64,000 nt of DNA from Triticum aestivum (GCF_018294505.1 NC_057812.1:63940494-64004493); one strand, 5' to 3'. Positions 45,760-55,914 are shown, counted from the first letter of the stretch. Made by a program: numbers and translations. The notes: generated from the letters alone by a model not told the origin.

Positions 45760-45994
45760 TTTTTGTACAGCGTCTCCAAATCCATGACGGACTAGTCTGT
45801 CATAGAGGACCGGGCCTGGGTGGGCCTAGGGACTGATCGGTGACGGCCAGGATCCGTCATGGTGGTATAGTTGTCAAATTATGACGCGATATACATGACG
45901 GATTATAAATCCGTCACGGAGAACCCTCCTTGACGGTTTTGCACTGTTCCATGACAGACTGTATCCGTCATGGGTTAACAAGATTCTTGTAGTG
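45760..45994. repeat. CACTA right subterminal region
   Basis: This part contains several copies of short motifs close to CCATGACGGA, ATCCGTCATG and ATCCGTCACG in both orientations, ending in TTCTTGTAGTG. Such arrays are the presumed binding sites of CACTA accessory proteins. Confidence 0.7.
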
Positions 45995-47354
45995 CCACTG
46001 GAGCGGGCGTGCGGGTGCGGGGTAACGGGCGCCTGGAACGGGCACCGAGCACCCGCCCAGGTCGACGCGGGAGGGACGGGCGCTGGGTGCCGGCGACCAG
46101 CTCGCCGGGGAAGTAGGGCGCAGCCCCGGCAGTGGCGGCCCTGGGGGCGACGTAGGGCGCGGTTTCACGCGCCGGCATGCGTGCATGGGAGCGGCGAGCT
46201 GCAGTCGGGCAGGAGCCGGCAGGGAGCAAGGCCGTGGGCGCGTGAGCGGCTGCAAGAGGTGGAGGCGGGGCGGCGCGAGGAGCATGAGGGGCTGGGGTGG
46301 GTGAGGCCAGCACGCGGTAGCAGTAGGAGCTGGCCGCGGCTGGCGACCAAGGCCATGGCCGGCGCGCAGGCGCGCATCGACGAGGCGTGCCATGGATGCA
46401 GGGGGTGTGGCCGGCGCAGGTCGCGGCACAGGCAGCAGCAGCAACGAAACATGGGCGAGGCCGGCGGTGCGTGGCGACGCGAGCGAGGCGGGTCGGCAAG
46501 GTGAGGCGGTGCGCGTGCGTGTGTGCGCGTGCGCGCGAGGCGGGGAGGAGAGTAGGAGGCCGAGGGCCTCACCGTGGTGCGTGGGGAACGGGGCAGTGGT
46601 GCGTGAGGAGGGCGGCGGGAACGACGATGTAGAGGAGAAGCAGGCCGGCGGGGGGAGCGATCCGGGCGTCGAAGGTCGATTCGGGCGGCGGCGGCGTCCT
46701 GGCGTAGGGCAGCGACCTCCTCTCCCGATCTCGATCCAATCGGGGGGAGAGGAGATATTTTTGTGGGGGGGAGTGGGTGTCGGTGGTGTTGGACTGGGGG
46801 AGTGGGGGGGTTAAGGCAGCGGGGTGGGCCGGCCCATTCAGGCGGCCGGGGTCCGTGTGGACGGCCAGCTGGGCCAAAAGGCCCAGCAGGGGGAGGGTTT
46901 TCTCCTTTTCCTTTTGTTTTCTGTTTATTTCTGTTTATCTATTTTCTGTTTCTTTTAGTTTTACTTTATATGTAGTTTTATAATATATCAACTCAGTCCC
47001 TAAATTAGCATTATTAGTTAGGCTACTGCCATAATTAATTTGGCACTAAATAAATTAGTTTTACATTTGTTTATTATTTAAAAGTATTTAATAATTGTTT
47101 TAGCCCCTGTTTTTATTTAGTTTAGGCACTTAAACATTTTGAAAAATGTTGGTTCCAACACCCGAAATAAGTTAGGGATTATTTGCCACATGATGATCAT
47201 TTTAGTTTTCATGTTTGAGAAGTTTAGAATTTCACTTATTATTTGAATTTGAATTTGAATCGGATTTGGATCAACGTGAGATTAGTAACAGTAATAGTGG
47301 TGACATGGCATCATTAGCAAAGGATCACTGTAGCTTAATTACCCGGGCGTCACA

Positions 47355-47690
47355 ACTGGCATTTGGGAAAGTCGGGCCGACTAAGGCCCGTGGTTATCCA
47401 AGGAGGGAGATTGCTTCCAAACTCCCCTTTTCGATAACAAGGTCGCTCTTTATTGTAGTAAATCCTTACGAGAGGCGGGTATGGACCAGGTGCAAAGAGT
47501 GGTTGGGGGGGGGGGGGGGTTCAACTCGATGAGGTTTGCTTTTAAAGATTTAAACATTCCATTGTGTTGTGACACAGCTGTGTCACCGTGTTGAAATAGA
47601 GATCCTGGACCTCTGTGGATGGTGAGCCATGATTATTAGGTTATGGGCATGCGATTATTTTCCGTTGAAACGCACGGGCATATTTGCTAG
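47355..47690 (+). other. Spacer ending in a plus-strand Helitron-like 3' terminus
   Basis: The first 300 bp are unassigned and include a G13 run near 47506 and the palindromic block GTGTTGTGACACAGCTGTGTCAC. Bases 47662-47690 read as a Helitron 3' end: stem CCGT/ACGG around TGAAACGC, a spacer, then CTAG (47687-47690) followed by T. This may be the 3' end of H2 (5' end 18152), with the LARD-like element and solo LTR inserted between. Confidence 0.5.
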
Positions 47691-48091
47691 TTTAAAAGTG
47701 CCCCGCGGGATCAGCCTCGGCGGACGTCTCCTCGCCCAGCGGCTCCTCCGCCTCCACGAGATCCACCCACACCTCTTTCCGAGCAAAATCGCTAGATTTT
47801 TTTCGGCGCGCCTCCTTGTGTTTGCTCTCGATGGGAAGCGAGCGGGGGGTCAATCAATCGGAGATCCAGATCGAGCAGGATTAGGGTGCGATGATGGGCC
47901 ATAGAATGGGCTGAGGCCCAGGCAAGCGATCGGAGGAATCGGTCGTACGAACCATTAACTTTAGTACCACCTTGGATTTTGGAAAAATATGGACGTGTTG
48001 AAAAAAAAACTGAAAGCATAAATTCACGAGAAGTAGCATATTGTGACGGTGAACTCACGGAGTCAATCTGTACTTTGTTATTAGGGAGAGA
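47687..48091 (-). mobile_element. Small Helitron-like element, minus strand (H3), 405 bp
   Basis: The minus-strand 5' end reads TCTCTCCCTAATAACAAAG after an A, followed by the shared GATTGACTCCGTGAG and TTCACCGTCACAATA block. At the other end the minus strand reads CCCGCGGGGCACTTTTAAA then CTAG, resembling a worn Helitron 3' end that shares its CTAG with the plus-strand terminus at 47690. A GC-rich gene-leader-like stretch lies inside (47700-47900). No coding function is supported. Confidence 0.4.
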
Positions 48092-48356
48092 TAATAATAT
48101 ACAGGGAAAGATATAGTTTGTCGGGTTCACCGTCACAATACGCTTCTCCTCGGGAATTTACGCTTTCAGTTTTTTTCACCTATATTATTTTCTACATCCG
48201 AGATGGTACTATTCATCCCAATCCAATCCAAAAACATTTAATTCCATAATTTTTGCATAAATCCCCCTTAATAAGTATTCATACTTTTCGTCCGTCCTTC
48301 CTATATATCCTGTGTTTTTCGTACCTCAAAAACAACAACGCGTCAAAAAATAAAAT

Positions 48357-48431
48357 GTCGTACGTCGGACTCAAACCTGGTCGGCCAAGAAAGCAAACAC
48401 CCTTGCAATCCAACTCAACTAGCCAACACTT
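48357..48431 (-). ncRNA. tRNA-like sequence (SINE head or decayed tRNA)
   Basis: On the minus strand a box A-like TAGTTGAGTTGG (48411-48422) is followed 32 bp after its block ends by a perfect-looking box B GGTTTGAGTCC (48367-48377), the spacing found in tRNA genes. The acceptor ends do not pair, so it is not a functional tRNA. It may be the head of a tRNA-derived SINE or an ancient tRNA copy. Confidence 0.45.
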
Positions 48432-48571
48432 GTATGGAAAAGGGCGTTGATCTGCGCCGGTGCGCTGGCCCAACTGTTGGGCCGGTCCAGCACCAGCCGT
48501 CCGATGCGCGAGCCGGGGTCGTCAGATCTCCGCGATCGAGATCTCTCTGAAAAAATCCTCCCGCACGCAGC

Positions 48572-48676
48572 AGGCTGCACCTCGCCGCGCCCCCGCCCCT
48601 CCCCGCAGGCTGCACCTTGCTGCGCCCCCGCCCCTCGCCGCAGGCTGCACCTCGCCACACCCCCGCCCCTCGCCGC
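48572..48676. repeat. 35-bp tandem repeat, three copies
   Basis: Units at 48572-48606, 48607-48641 and 48642-48676 begin AGGCTGCACC and end GCCCCTCGCCGC or a close variant. They are CpG-rich. Overlapping Ala/Arg/Pro ORFs on both strands (48415-48831, 48460-48774) derive from this repeat and are not called as genes. Confidence 0.92.
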
Positions 48677-48899
48677 ACCGCACCGGGGGCCGCCCCCTGC
48701 CAGCCGTTGACCTCGCAACACCCATCCCCCACCCCCCGCGGATGGCAGCTAGCCACCTCCGCCGTCAGCCTTAGCTTGGCGATGAAGTCCGTCGCAACTC
48801 CGTCACAGCCGGCCATCGACACATGCAACACTCGCCGCAGTTGTAGCTAATCCGTGAACGCTGTCGGAACTCGCCGCCGCGCTTGAAGCATCATGGCCT

Positions 48900-49480
48900 C
48901 GTGAATGGATGTAGCAAAATACATCGCCACTGGTAGCAAAAAACGAGCCTGTTGCAACAAAAATGTCGTCCTCGTCGTTGCCGGTTACACCTCAGTTGTA
49001 AAAAAGCGTCATGGCCGCATGAATGGATGTAGCAAAACACACAGACGGTAGTAGCACAAAAATGACACGGTTGTAGCTTTTCTCTCAATGGTTGAAGTTT
49101 TTCCCCTCTACAGTGGAAGCTTTTCTGTAAACGATTGAAACTTTTTTCGTTTTGAGGAGCGCCTGGGTGAAATCTTCCTCTATCGTTTGGTTGCAACTTT
49201 TTACTCTACGGTTGCAGCAAAATCACAGAGAGACGCCATTGGCTGTCGTCGAGGAAGATTTCTCAATCTCTGGTTGAAGCTTTTTCATCTGCGGGTTGAA
49301 GCTTTTTGTCAAACGGTTGTAACTTTTCTTGTATTTTGTTGTTTGGTTGAACCTTTTTTATCTACTGGATGTAGTTTTTTGTGTCCATGGTTGTAGCACG
49401 GGAAAACGCCATTTGCAATTCTTCCAGTACCGCGATTGCAGCTCCTCCCCGTGGCCATGGTTGTAGCACAAACACCTCGT
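48900..49480. repeat. Dispersed short repeat, GGTTGNAGCTTTTT-like
   Basis: Variants of GGTTGTAGC and GGTTGAAGCTTTTT occur about a dozen times at irregular spacing of 20-60 bp. They alternate with CATGGTTGTAGCA and TGTAGCAAAA. No coding potential is evident. Confidence 0.6.
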
Positions 49481-51052
49481 CCTCCCGGCGATTTGCCTGT
49501 CGCCGGTTGCAACAAAAGGGGAAGAACGGAGGAGAAAAAGGGAAGAGAGGGAGAAGGAAGAAAAAGGAGGTGGGAAGGCGAGCGGGGCTGCAACCTATAT
49601 CCATGGCCGACGGCGAGCTGCTCCATGCGCTACAATGGGGGAGATGAGATGGGGTTAGACAAAGACGGAAGGAAGAAGAAGCAAAGAAAAAAAAGAAAAA
49701 AAATGAAAAACGTTTGGGTCAACTAAGCGCGCGTGCCAGCATGTCTCGCGCGTGAAAAACGGAAGCAACCGGCCGAGCGTCTCGGCCGGCGCACCGTCCC
49801 CAAACACTTACCTATGGAAAAACCAAAGAAGTCGCCCTCTTATTGACCAATAGAGTTTCCTAGAAAATAAAAGAAGCCGCCCGACTCTGTACAGGGGGAT
49901 AAAAAATGTTTTGTTTTCATGGGCCTTTTTTAAGACAGAAATGTACGTTCATGGGCCACGCGCGGTGCATCAAAAATTAAAGTGCTGCGTGAGAATCAAA
50001 CTCATGATCTTCCCCGATAGCTGCAACCAACTTGGCTAACATATGGATGCTAATTTATCCCACCTCGCTGGTTTAGATGTATGCTTACCAGTTTATATAT
50101 TTCGTAATTTACATGAAATATCAGCAAGACAAGAACTTGTAAAACGGAATTACGGGCTGTCTTGGAGGAATTAAAGGAAGGATGCATTTCGACAATTGAA
50201 AGAAATTATGTGGATTGTCTTGGTGGTGTGCATTAAAGGAAGGATCAACGATTAAAAGGAATTGTGTTCCTGTCTTAAAAGGAAAGATTAATTTCAAGGG
50301 ACATTCACATGGCAAGGATTAAACGTGTTGGTGGGGTTGAAAGAAACATCAATAAAAAATTAAAAGGAATTATGTGCCTGTCTTAGGAAGGAGGATGGGA
50401 AAGGATTCCAACAAATGGGAGGATCATGCGTTGCAGCATGCCGGATGGCGTCGATTGGTTATTATTTAGAGTGCATATGCTAGGCCGTAATTGTTGTGTA
50501 CGCTAAAGTTTCAAACAAAAATGCTGTAAAAAACTCCACATTAATAAGATAATAGAAATATTAAGTTTTTCTCTATTAATAAGATAACAAAAAGTGAAAA
50601 TTGTTGATTTTATACAGAAATAATACCGGTACAGATAGATACACATTAATAAGATAATAGAAATGTTAAGTTTTTCTCTATTAAATTTGGTAAAATAGAA
50701 TAATATATTATATATAGACGTGTGTCTGTGTATTTATCCGAATTCTATATTTATAGATAATGTAACTCTTCTTAAAAACTTATCCTTATTTCTACTCCTA
50801 TTCAACCGTGACAAAGTATTCTAATTCAATAATAATTTCATGGGAGAATATTCACTCTTTCCTCTCTTATTTGTTAATTTACAAACTTACCAAATAAGAC
50901 AATTTTTTTGCTTCGTTACTTATTGAAGTATTATTATTGAATTGTTAAAAAAAAGTTCCATGTAGCTCGAGCTCCAAAAGGCATATGTGCCATTAGGGCT
51001 TCTACATCGGCGTGCGTCTCCCTTCTATTGCCAGCTGGCATCGTCGGATCCT
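49481..51052. other. Mixed non-coding stretch in H5
   Basis: It begins with purine-rich sequence (49510-49720) containing a GGGAAGAGAGGGAGAAGG run, followed by AT-rich DNA. The tRNA-like block lies at 49983-50045. Around 50170-50410 several AAAGGAAGGAT / AAAAGGAATTATGTG phrases recur. No gene is supported. Confidence 0.45.
49983..50045 (-). ncRNA. Second tRNA-like sequence, degraded
   Basis: On the minus strand, TTAGCCAAGTTGG (50028-50040) resembles box A and GAGTTTGATTC (49993-50003) resembles box B, 24 bp apart, shorter than in a normal tRNA gene. It reads like a decayed tRNA or SINE head rather than a functional gene. Confidence 0.35.
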
Positions 51053-51129
51053 AGCATGCCGGGCTACACCGTCTAATGCTCTCATGCCATGCCGGTGGAC
51101 GTTTTAGTTGACACGTCAATTTTTTTCCC
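51053..51129. repeat. Direct repeat, left copy (77 bp)
   Basis: It contains GCCGGGCTACACCGTCTAAT and GGTGGACGTTTTAGTTGACA and ends CAATTTTTTTCCC. The same sequence with a few changes lies at 54675-54749, so the two copies bracket the truncated gypsy segment. Confidence 0.93.
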
Positions 51130-51135
51130 ACAAGA

Positions 51136-53840
51136 CTATGTCATCGGGAAAAGTAGCTTGATTCCGAGCTTGGCGCATAGGGTCTTCCAAAAGTAGCTAA
51201 GGAACTTGATGTCACGGTTCGAGACGATCGTCTTTGGCACTCCGTGTAGACGCAATATTTCCCTAGAAAAAAGAGTAGCAACATGTGAAGCATCGTCTAT
51301 CTTGTTGCAAGGAATGAAATGTGTCATTTTTGAGAAACGGTCCACAACGACAAATACCGAATCCTTCCCATTTCGAGTCCTAGGCAAACTAAGTACAAAG
51401 TCCATGCTAATGTCTTCCCATGGTTGATATGGAATTGGTAGAGGCATATAAAGGCCATGGGATTGAGATTTGGACTTATCTTTGCGACATGTAGAGCATC
51501 GGTTGGTGAAGCGGTTGATGCGCGAAACATCTTGGGCCAAAAGTAGTTCTTCGAGAGCGTGGCGAACGTCTTGTCTCGTCCAAAATGTCCCATTAAGCCT
51601 CCTCCATGAGATTCGTGCAAAAGCAACAAACGAAGAGAAGACTCAGGGATGCAAAGTTTGTTAGCTCTCATAAGGTATCCGTCTTTGATGTAATAGCGTT
51701 CCTACAAGGTGTGCGACAAACTCTTGGCATAAGGAGTAGCAAAAGTAGGATCATGCTCATACAAGTCTTTGATATGCTCAAAACAAATGACATCCAATTC
51801 AAGTTGAGTAACAAGCATGCATATGCGAGAAAGGGCATCTACCACAATGTTTTCTTTACCTTTAATGTACTTGATGACATAAGGAAAAGACTCAATAAAT
51901 TCACTCCATTTAGCATGACGCTTATTCAACTTGGTTTGGCCCTTAAGATACTTGAGCGTTTCATAATCGGTATGAATGATAAACTCATGAGGGCGAAGAT
52001 AGTGTTCCCATTCATGCAAAACGCGGACTAAAGCATATAGCTCTTTGTCATAGATGGGGTAATTGAGTTGCGCGCCGGAGAGTTTCTCACTAAAGTAAGC
52101 TATGGGGCGCTTCTCTTGCGTTAACACACCTCCTATGCCATTACCACTAGCATCGCAATGAATCTCAAAGGGTTTGTTAAAGTTGGGTAATGCAAGCACC
52201 GGAGCATGAGTAAGCAAATTCTTAAGCTCATTGAAAGAGGTATCTTGGGATGGTCCCCAAACAAAAGGCGCATTCTTCTTGCTCAAAGCATGCAAAGGCG
52301 AAGCAATGGTGCTAAAATCTTTCACAAAGCGACGATAGAAACCCGCAAGGCCAAGAAAGCTACGCACTTGTTGCAAATTGGTTGGTTGTGGCCAAGTATT
52401 AATAGCATTGATTTTGGACTCATCAACATGAACACCCTTAGAAGAAACAACAAAACCCAAGAAAACGAGCTTGTCAACGCCAAAAAGGCATTTCTCCATA
52501 TTAGCATAGAGATGCTCTTTTCGAAGAGTTTGCAACACAGTTCGGACATGAGTGACATGATCTCTAAGAGATTTGCTATAAACAAGGATATCATCAAAGT
52601 AGATCATAACAAATATACCTATGTAAGGGCGAAAGACATGATTCATAAGACGCATAAAAGTACCCGGTGCTTCTGATAGACCCATAGGCATGACTAACCA
52701 CTCATACAAGCCAAACTTGGTTTTGAAAGCGGTTTTCCATTCATCACCCTCTTGTATGCGGATTTGATAGTAACCACTCTTAACATCAATTTTAGAAAAG
52801 ATAGAGGCACCACTAAGTTCATCAAGCATATCATCAAGGCATGGAATGGGATACCTATAGCGAACGGTAATAGCATTGATAAGTCTACAATTGGAGCACA
52901 TGCGAAAGCTACCGTCTCGTTTAGGCACAAGAATGACCTGGATGGCACAAGGGCTCAAACTTTCACGCACATGTCCATGGTCTATGAGATGCTTTACTTG
53001 CCTTTGTATTTCTTTGGTTTCTTCGGGGTTGACGCGGTAAGAAGCTTTGTTCGGAAGCGGTGATCCGGGAATGAGGTCGATGCGGTGCTCAATGCCTCGT
53101 AGTGTAGGTAGTCCCGGAGGTAGCTCGTCGGGGAAAACATCGTGAAATTCCTGCAAAAGAGAAGATAACACTAGAGGAAGAGTGTGAGAAGTGTTAGTTT
53201 GTGGGGCATTGTCCTTGCACACAAGGACGTAGTGTAGGACACTAGATGAGTTCTCACACACTCCTCTTATCTCACTTTTGGTGGCCAATAGGACTAAGTT
53301 CTTCTTTTCGCTCATCGTGGAGGTGTTCGATTTGGGCTTGTGGCGCTCACTCTCTTTTTGGTGGCTCGCTCTCTCACTATGATCTTCATGATGGGTGGCT
53401 TGCTTGTCGGCAATCACTTGGCTTGGCGACATTGGATGAAGGACGTACTCCTTGCCCTTCATCTTGAAGATGTAGTGGTTCGTTCGGCCATTGTGGATGA
53501 CTCCTCTATCAAATTGCCATGGGCGTCCAAGGAGAAGGTAGCAAACGGTCATTGGAACGACGTCGCACTCCAAGGTGTCTTCGTAGGTGCCAATTTTGAA
53601 GGAGACTTGTACTCGATGCTTGACTTGGATAGTGCTGGAGTCGCTAAGCCATTGCACTTTGTATGGATGAGGGTGATTCGTCTTGGGCAATTGGAGCTTG
53701 GAGCAAAGTTCTTCACTTGCGAAATTATGACAACTCCCTTCATCGATGATGACCTTGAAAGATCGTCCATTGATGCCGGCCTTGGTGTGAAATATGTGGC
53801 ATCTTTGGTCTTCTTCTTGGTGATGTTGGAGAGTCAAGAC
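51136..53840 (-). pseudogene. Gypsy pol: protease, RT, RNase H and partial integrase
   Basis: The main frame (53837-51702) holds protease ([15 protein letters not shown]; the usual D-S/T/G-G reads DEG), reverse transcriptase with the motif [10 protein letters not shown], and RNase H ([15 protein letters not shown], later [13 protein letters not shown]). An in-frame TAG at 51702-51704 is followed by the same frame into the integrase zinc-binding region ([20 protein letters not shown]). A frameshift near 51545 then leads to the catalytic core ([11 protein letters not shown] and [13 protein letters not shown]). The segment ends just after the second aspartate, so the third catalytic residue, Glu, is missing. 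The RT core looks intact, but the protein cannot complete integration. Confidence 0.9.
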
Positions 53841-54660
53841 TTTGAAGACGACAAGAGCGGGACTTGAGTCAAGACTTTGGAGACTTGTTCCTCTTTATCG
53901 TTCACTTGCCGGTGCATGGCGACTTGCTCAAGAGCGTTCATTTCTCCTTCACTCATCGAGTCGTAGGTTCCGTCGTCGTTGAGGATCATGGTCCGCTTGT
54001 TGGTGCATTCGTAGGACTTGTGGCCTCGGCCTCCGCATGTGAAGCAAGGAACTTGTCTTGACCGTCTCATTGGTTGGAGTGGATGATGATGAAGCTCTCG
54101 GCTTGAAGTTGCTCGTAGTAGGAGGATGACTTGGAGTTGACGAAGCTTTCTTGGAACTCGACTTGTCGATGTTGCTATAGAAGGCTTGGTAGACAGTGTT
54201 GGAGTCGTTGAAGCTTGGTTGTTGGAGAAACCATATGACTTGGATGAGAACTTGGCATACTTGAAATCATCTTGCACTTGACGTTCCGCTTTGGTAGCTT
54301 GATGCACTAGCTCGACGAGGTTCGAGTATGGTTGGAAGTCGGCAATCTTCTTGATAGGATGGCTGAGTCCATTCAAGAAACGTGTCATTGTTTGCTCATC
54401 ATCTTCCGTGACATTGGCTCTTATCATGGCAATCTCCATCTCCTTGTAGTACTCTTCAACGCTCTTGGTTCCTTGCTTGAGTAGTTGGAGTTTCTTGAAG
54501 AGATTGCGGTTGTAGTAGGTACGTACAAAGCGTGCTCTCATGACATCCTTCATTTGCGCCCAAGTAGTGATGGGTGGTTCACCTCTTGCCTCTCGGCGCT
54601 CGCTAATTTGTTCCCACCAAATGAGGACATAGTCTTAAAACTCAAGGAATGCCATCACGA
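53834..54660 (-). pseudogene. Gypsy gag remnant with zinc knuckle
   Basis: The reading frame enters with WWEQISERREARGEPPITTW, preceded by an in-frame TAA near 54635, so the N-terminal part is gone. From the methionine at 54553 it runs 239 codons, including the gag core (FVRTYYNRNLFKKLQLLKQG) and a CCHC knuckle CFTCGGRGHKSYEC. It ends just before the protease frame; the two frames differ, implying a frameshift near 53845. Confidence 0.88.
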
Positions 54661-54674
54661 TCAAGTTGAGTAAC

Positions 54675-54749
54675 AGCTGCCGGGCTACACCGTCTAATGC
54701 TATCATGCCACGCGGGTGGACGTTTTAGTTGACACGTCAATTTTTTCCC
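54675..54749. repeat. Direct repeat, right copy (75 bp)
   Basis: This is the partner of 51053-51129, sharing GCCGGGCTACACCGTCTAAT and GGTGGACGTTTTAGTTGACA and ending CAATTTTTTCCC. Differences are a handful of substitutions and one T in the T-run. Confidence 0.93.
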
Positions 54750-55713
54750 GTTGGCTCCTAATTAAATATGGTGGCTCCCCATGCTGGCCGTGCCTAAAAT
54801 GGAGCTCTGCATGGTGGTGATGACTCGTGGTATTTGCTCCTATTAAACCTAGACGCACACCTGCACGGTATGTGGCTGATATGAACAACACATACATGTA
54901 TTTCATGGCTGATCGGAAACACAAAAAAACTGGTTGTCGTTCAATAATCAATCGCTATGAGCTCGCATCAAGTTAGCCTCATCACATGTCACACGTTGGA
55001 TGCTCTCGACGAGTAGGCTTATCTGAGATGGTGTAAAAAAAAGTTTACCTAACAAAAAAAAAGGTTTACCTGAGACGAACCATCAGTTGCATTACAATTC
55101 TTTCTCAAGTATCGGTTTGTTCTTAGTTTTTCATTTTAATTAAGTTCCAAACAATGATTTGATTTTTTTGTCTCATCATTTTTGTTGTTCGACCGTCTTG
55201 GATCGGTATGCTTATGATCGATCCATTAACAAACATCACTAGCTAGCCACAACGCTTGCTCATAAGTGAGACCAATTAATCCAAATTTGTTCATTTGTTG
55301 GAGATGTACTTTAAGGCTGGAGGGAGGTCAAGCTTGAAGATAACTGACTCTGATGCTTGCAGTGTATGGAGGCTGCCTTTATAGGACCAAAAATGACTAC
55401 TTGTGGATGCTAATATGAAATTAGGCGACGATAACATCGCAGCCCTTTTAGTCGCAGTTGCCTTTTAAAAGTCCTTATCTTATTTTGGCATATAATTTCA
55501 AATAAAATTATCTCCACCACATCACCATAGCCTGATTCTTGAGTCCTGGACAACGTGTTCATTTAGTAAGAGGATGCGGCCATGTGGGGATAATAGTGTT
55601 TCACCTATTGCAATGTACGGACATATTTGCAACATGACTATTAATATTCTTAGGAAAAATTTGAAACTTTTGCTGATGGCCAACCTCATCGCCATGGAAT
55701 TGATCATGTTTAC
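54750..55713. other. Unassigned stretch, no gene recognised
   Basis: AT-rich to mixed sequence. At 55602-55630 there is a worn copy of the Helitron-type terminus (CCTATTGCAATGTACGGACA). No ORF with a recognisable product. Confidence 0.4.
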
Positions 55714-55815
55714 CGTGATTAGGTGGAATATACATGACCACCATCGACGAATGGGAGAAGTGTCTATCGTGGTTAGGTGGAATACATGACCACCATCCAT
55801 GAATGAGAGAAGTGA
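55714..55815. repeat. About 50-bp tandem duplication
   Basis: Two adjacent copies share GTGATTAGGTGGAATATACA or GTGGTTAGGTGGAATACA, then TGACCACCATC, a GAATG and GAGAGAAGTG or GGAGAAGTG. They lie just before the Helitron-like terminus at 55858. Confidence 0.8.
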
Positions 55816-55914
55816 CCAGACCGATGTGTCACTAGGTATGTGTAAGGATTTTGTTCACCCGTTGCAATGCACGGACCTTTTTGCTAGGAGATATAGATAT
55901 AGATACATATGTAT

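Larger units (their letters stand above)
38387..45994. mobile_element. CACTA DNA transposon (non-autonomous), carrying a MULE
   Basis: The left end is CACTACAAGAAATATGTTG and the right end, read inward, CACTACAAGAATCTTGTTA. Subterminal motifs such as CATGACGGAT or ATCCGTCATG recur near both ends. The 3-bp duplication CCA flanks it (38384-38386 and 45995-45997), as expected for CACTA elements. Removing the inserted MULE leaves about 2.98 kb with no TNP2 or TNP1 coding, so transposition would depend on enzymes made elsewhere. It lies inside a gypsy-type solo LTR. Confidence 0.93.
35941..47354. mobile_element. Solo LTR, about 3.8 kb, split by a CACTA
   Basis: The LTR starts TGTGACGCCC and ends GGGCGTCACA, perfect 10-bp inverted termini with TG...CA. 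Five-base flanks ACCGG (35936-35940) and ACTGG (47355-47359) form a target duplication with one mismatch. Excluding the CACTA and its duplicated CCA the LTR is 3803 bp. No internal region adjoins it, so it is a solo LTR, normally the product of recombination between two LTRs. Orientation is ambiguous because of the symmetrical ends; the GC-rich leader-like part at 46000-46800 favours the minus strand. ORFs within 45968-46877 are GC-driven artefacts. A TTAATTAA-rich stretch lies at 38220-38330. Confidence 0.8.
51130..54674 (-). mobile_element. Gypsy gag-pol segment, truncated at both ends, no LTRs
   Basis: A 3.5 kb piece of a Ty3/gypsy coding region lies on the minus strand, from within gag (right) to within integrase (left). 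There are no LTRs, primer-binding site or polypurine tract. It is bracketed by 75-77 bp direct repeats of host sequence, far longer than the 4-6 bp duplication of LTR-element integration, so it arrived by another route. Confidence 0.9.
48110..55887 (+). mobile_element. Helitron-like element, plus strand (H5), carrying a gypsy segment
   Basis: The left part (GTTTGTCGGGTTCACCGTCAC, 48117-48137) repeats, inverted, the H3 5' region and extends to a shared GAATTTACGCTTTCAG block. The right terminus has stem CCCGT/ACGG (55858-55862 with 55871-55874), a spacer and CTAG (55884-55887), followed by G rather than the usual T. Pairing these two ends as one element is inference. The interior has GC-rich repeats, tRNA-like sequences and the broken gypsy segment at 51130-54674. 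Confidence 0.35.

Noticed and set aside
45968..46877. Several 80-174 codon ORFs on both strands right of the CACTA
   Set aside because: They are part of the solo LTR's GC-rich region; composition explains the lack of stops.
51606..52676. Plus-strand ORFs over the gypsy pol region
   Set aside because: They are antisense shadows of the minus-strand pol coding sequence.
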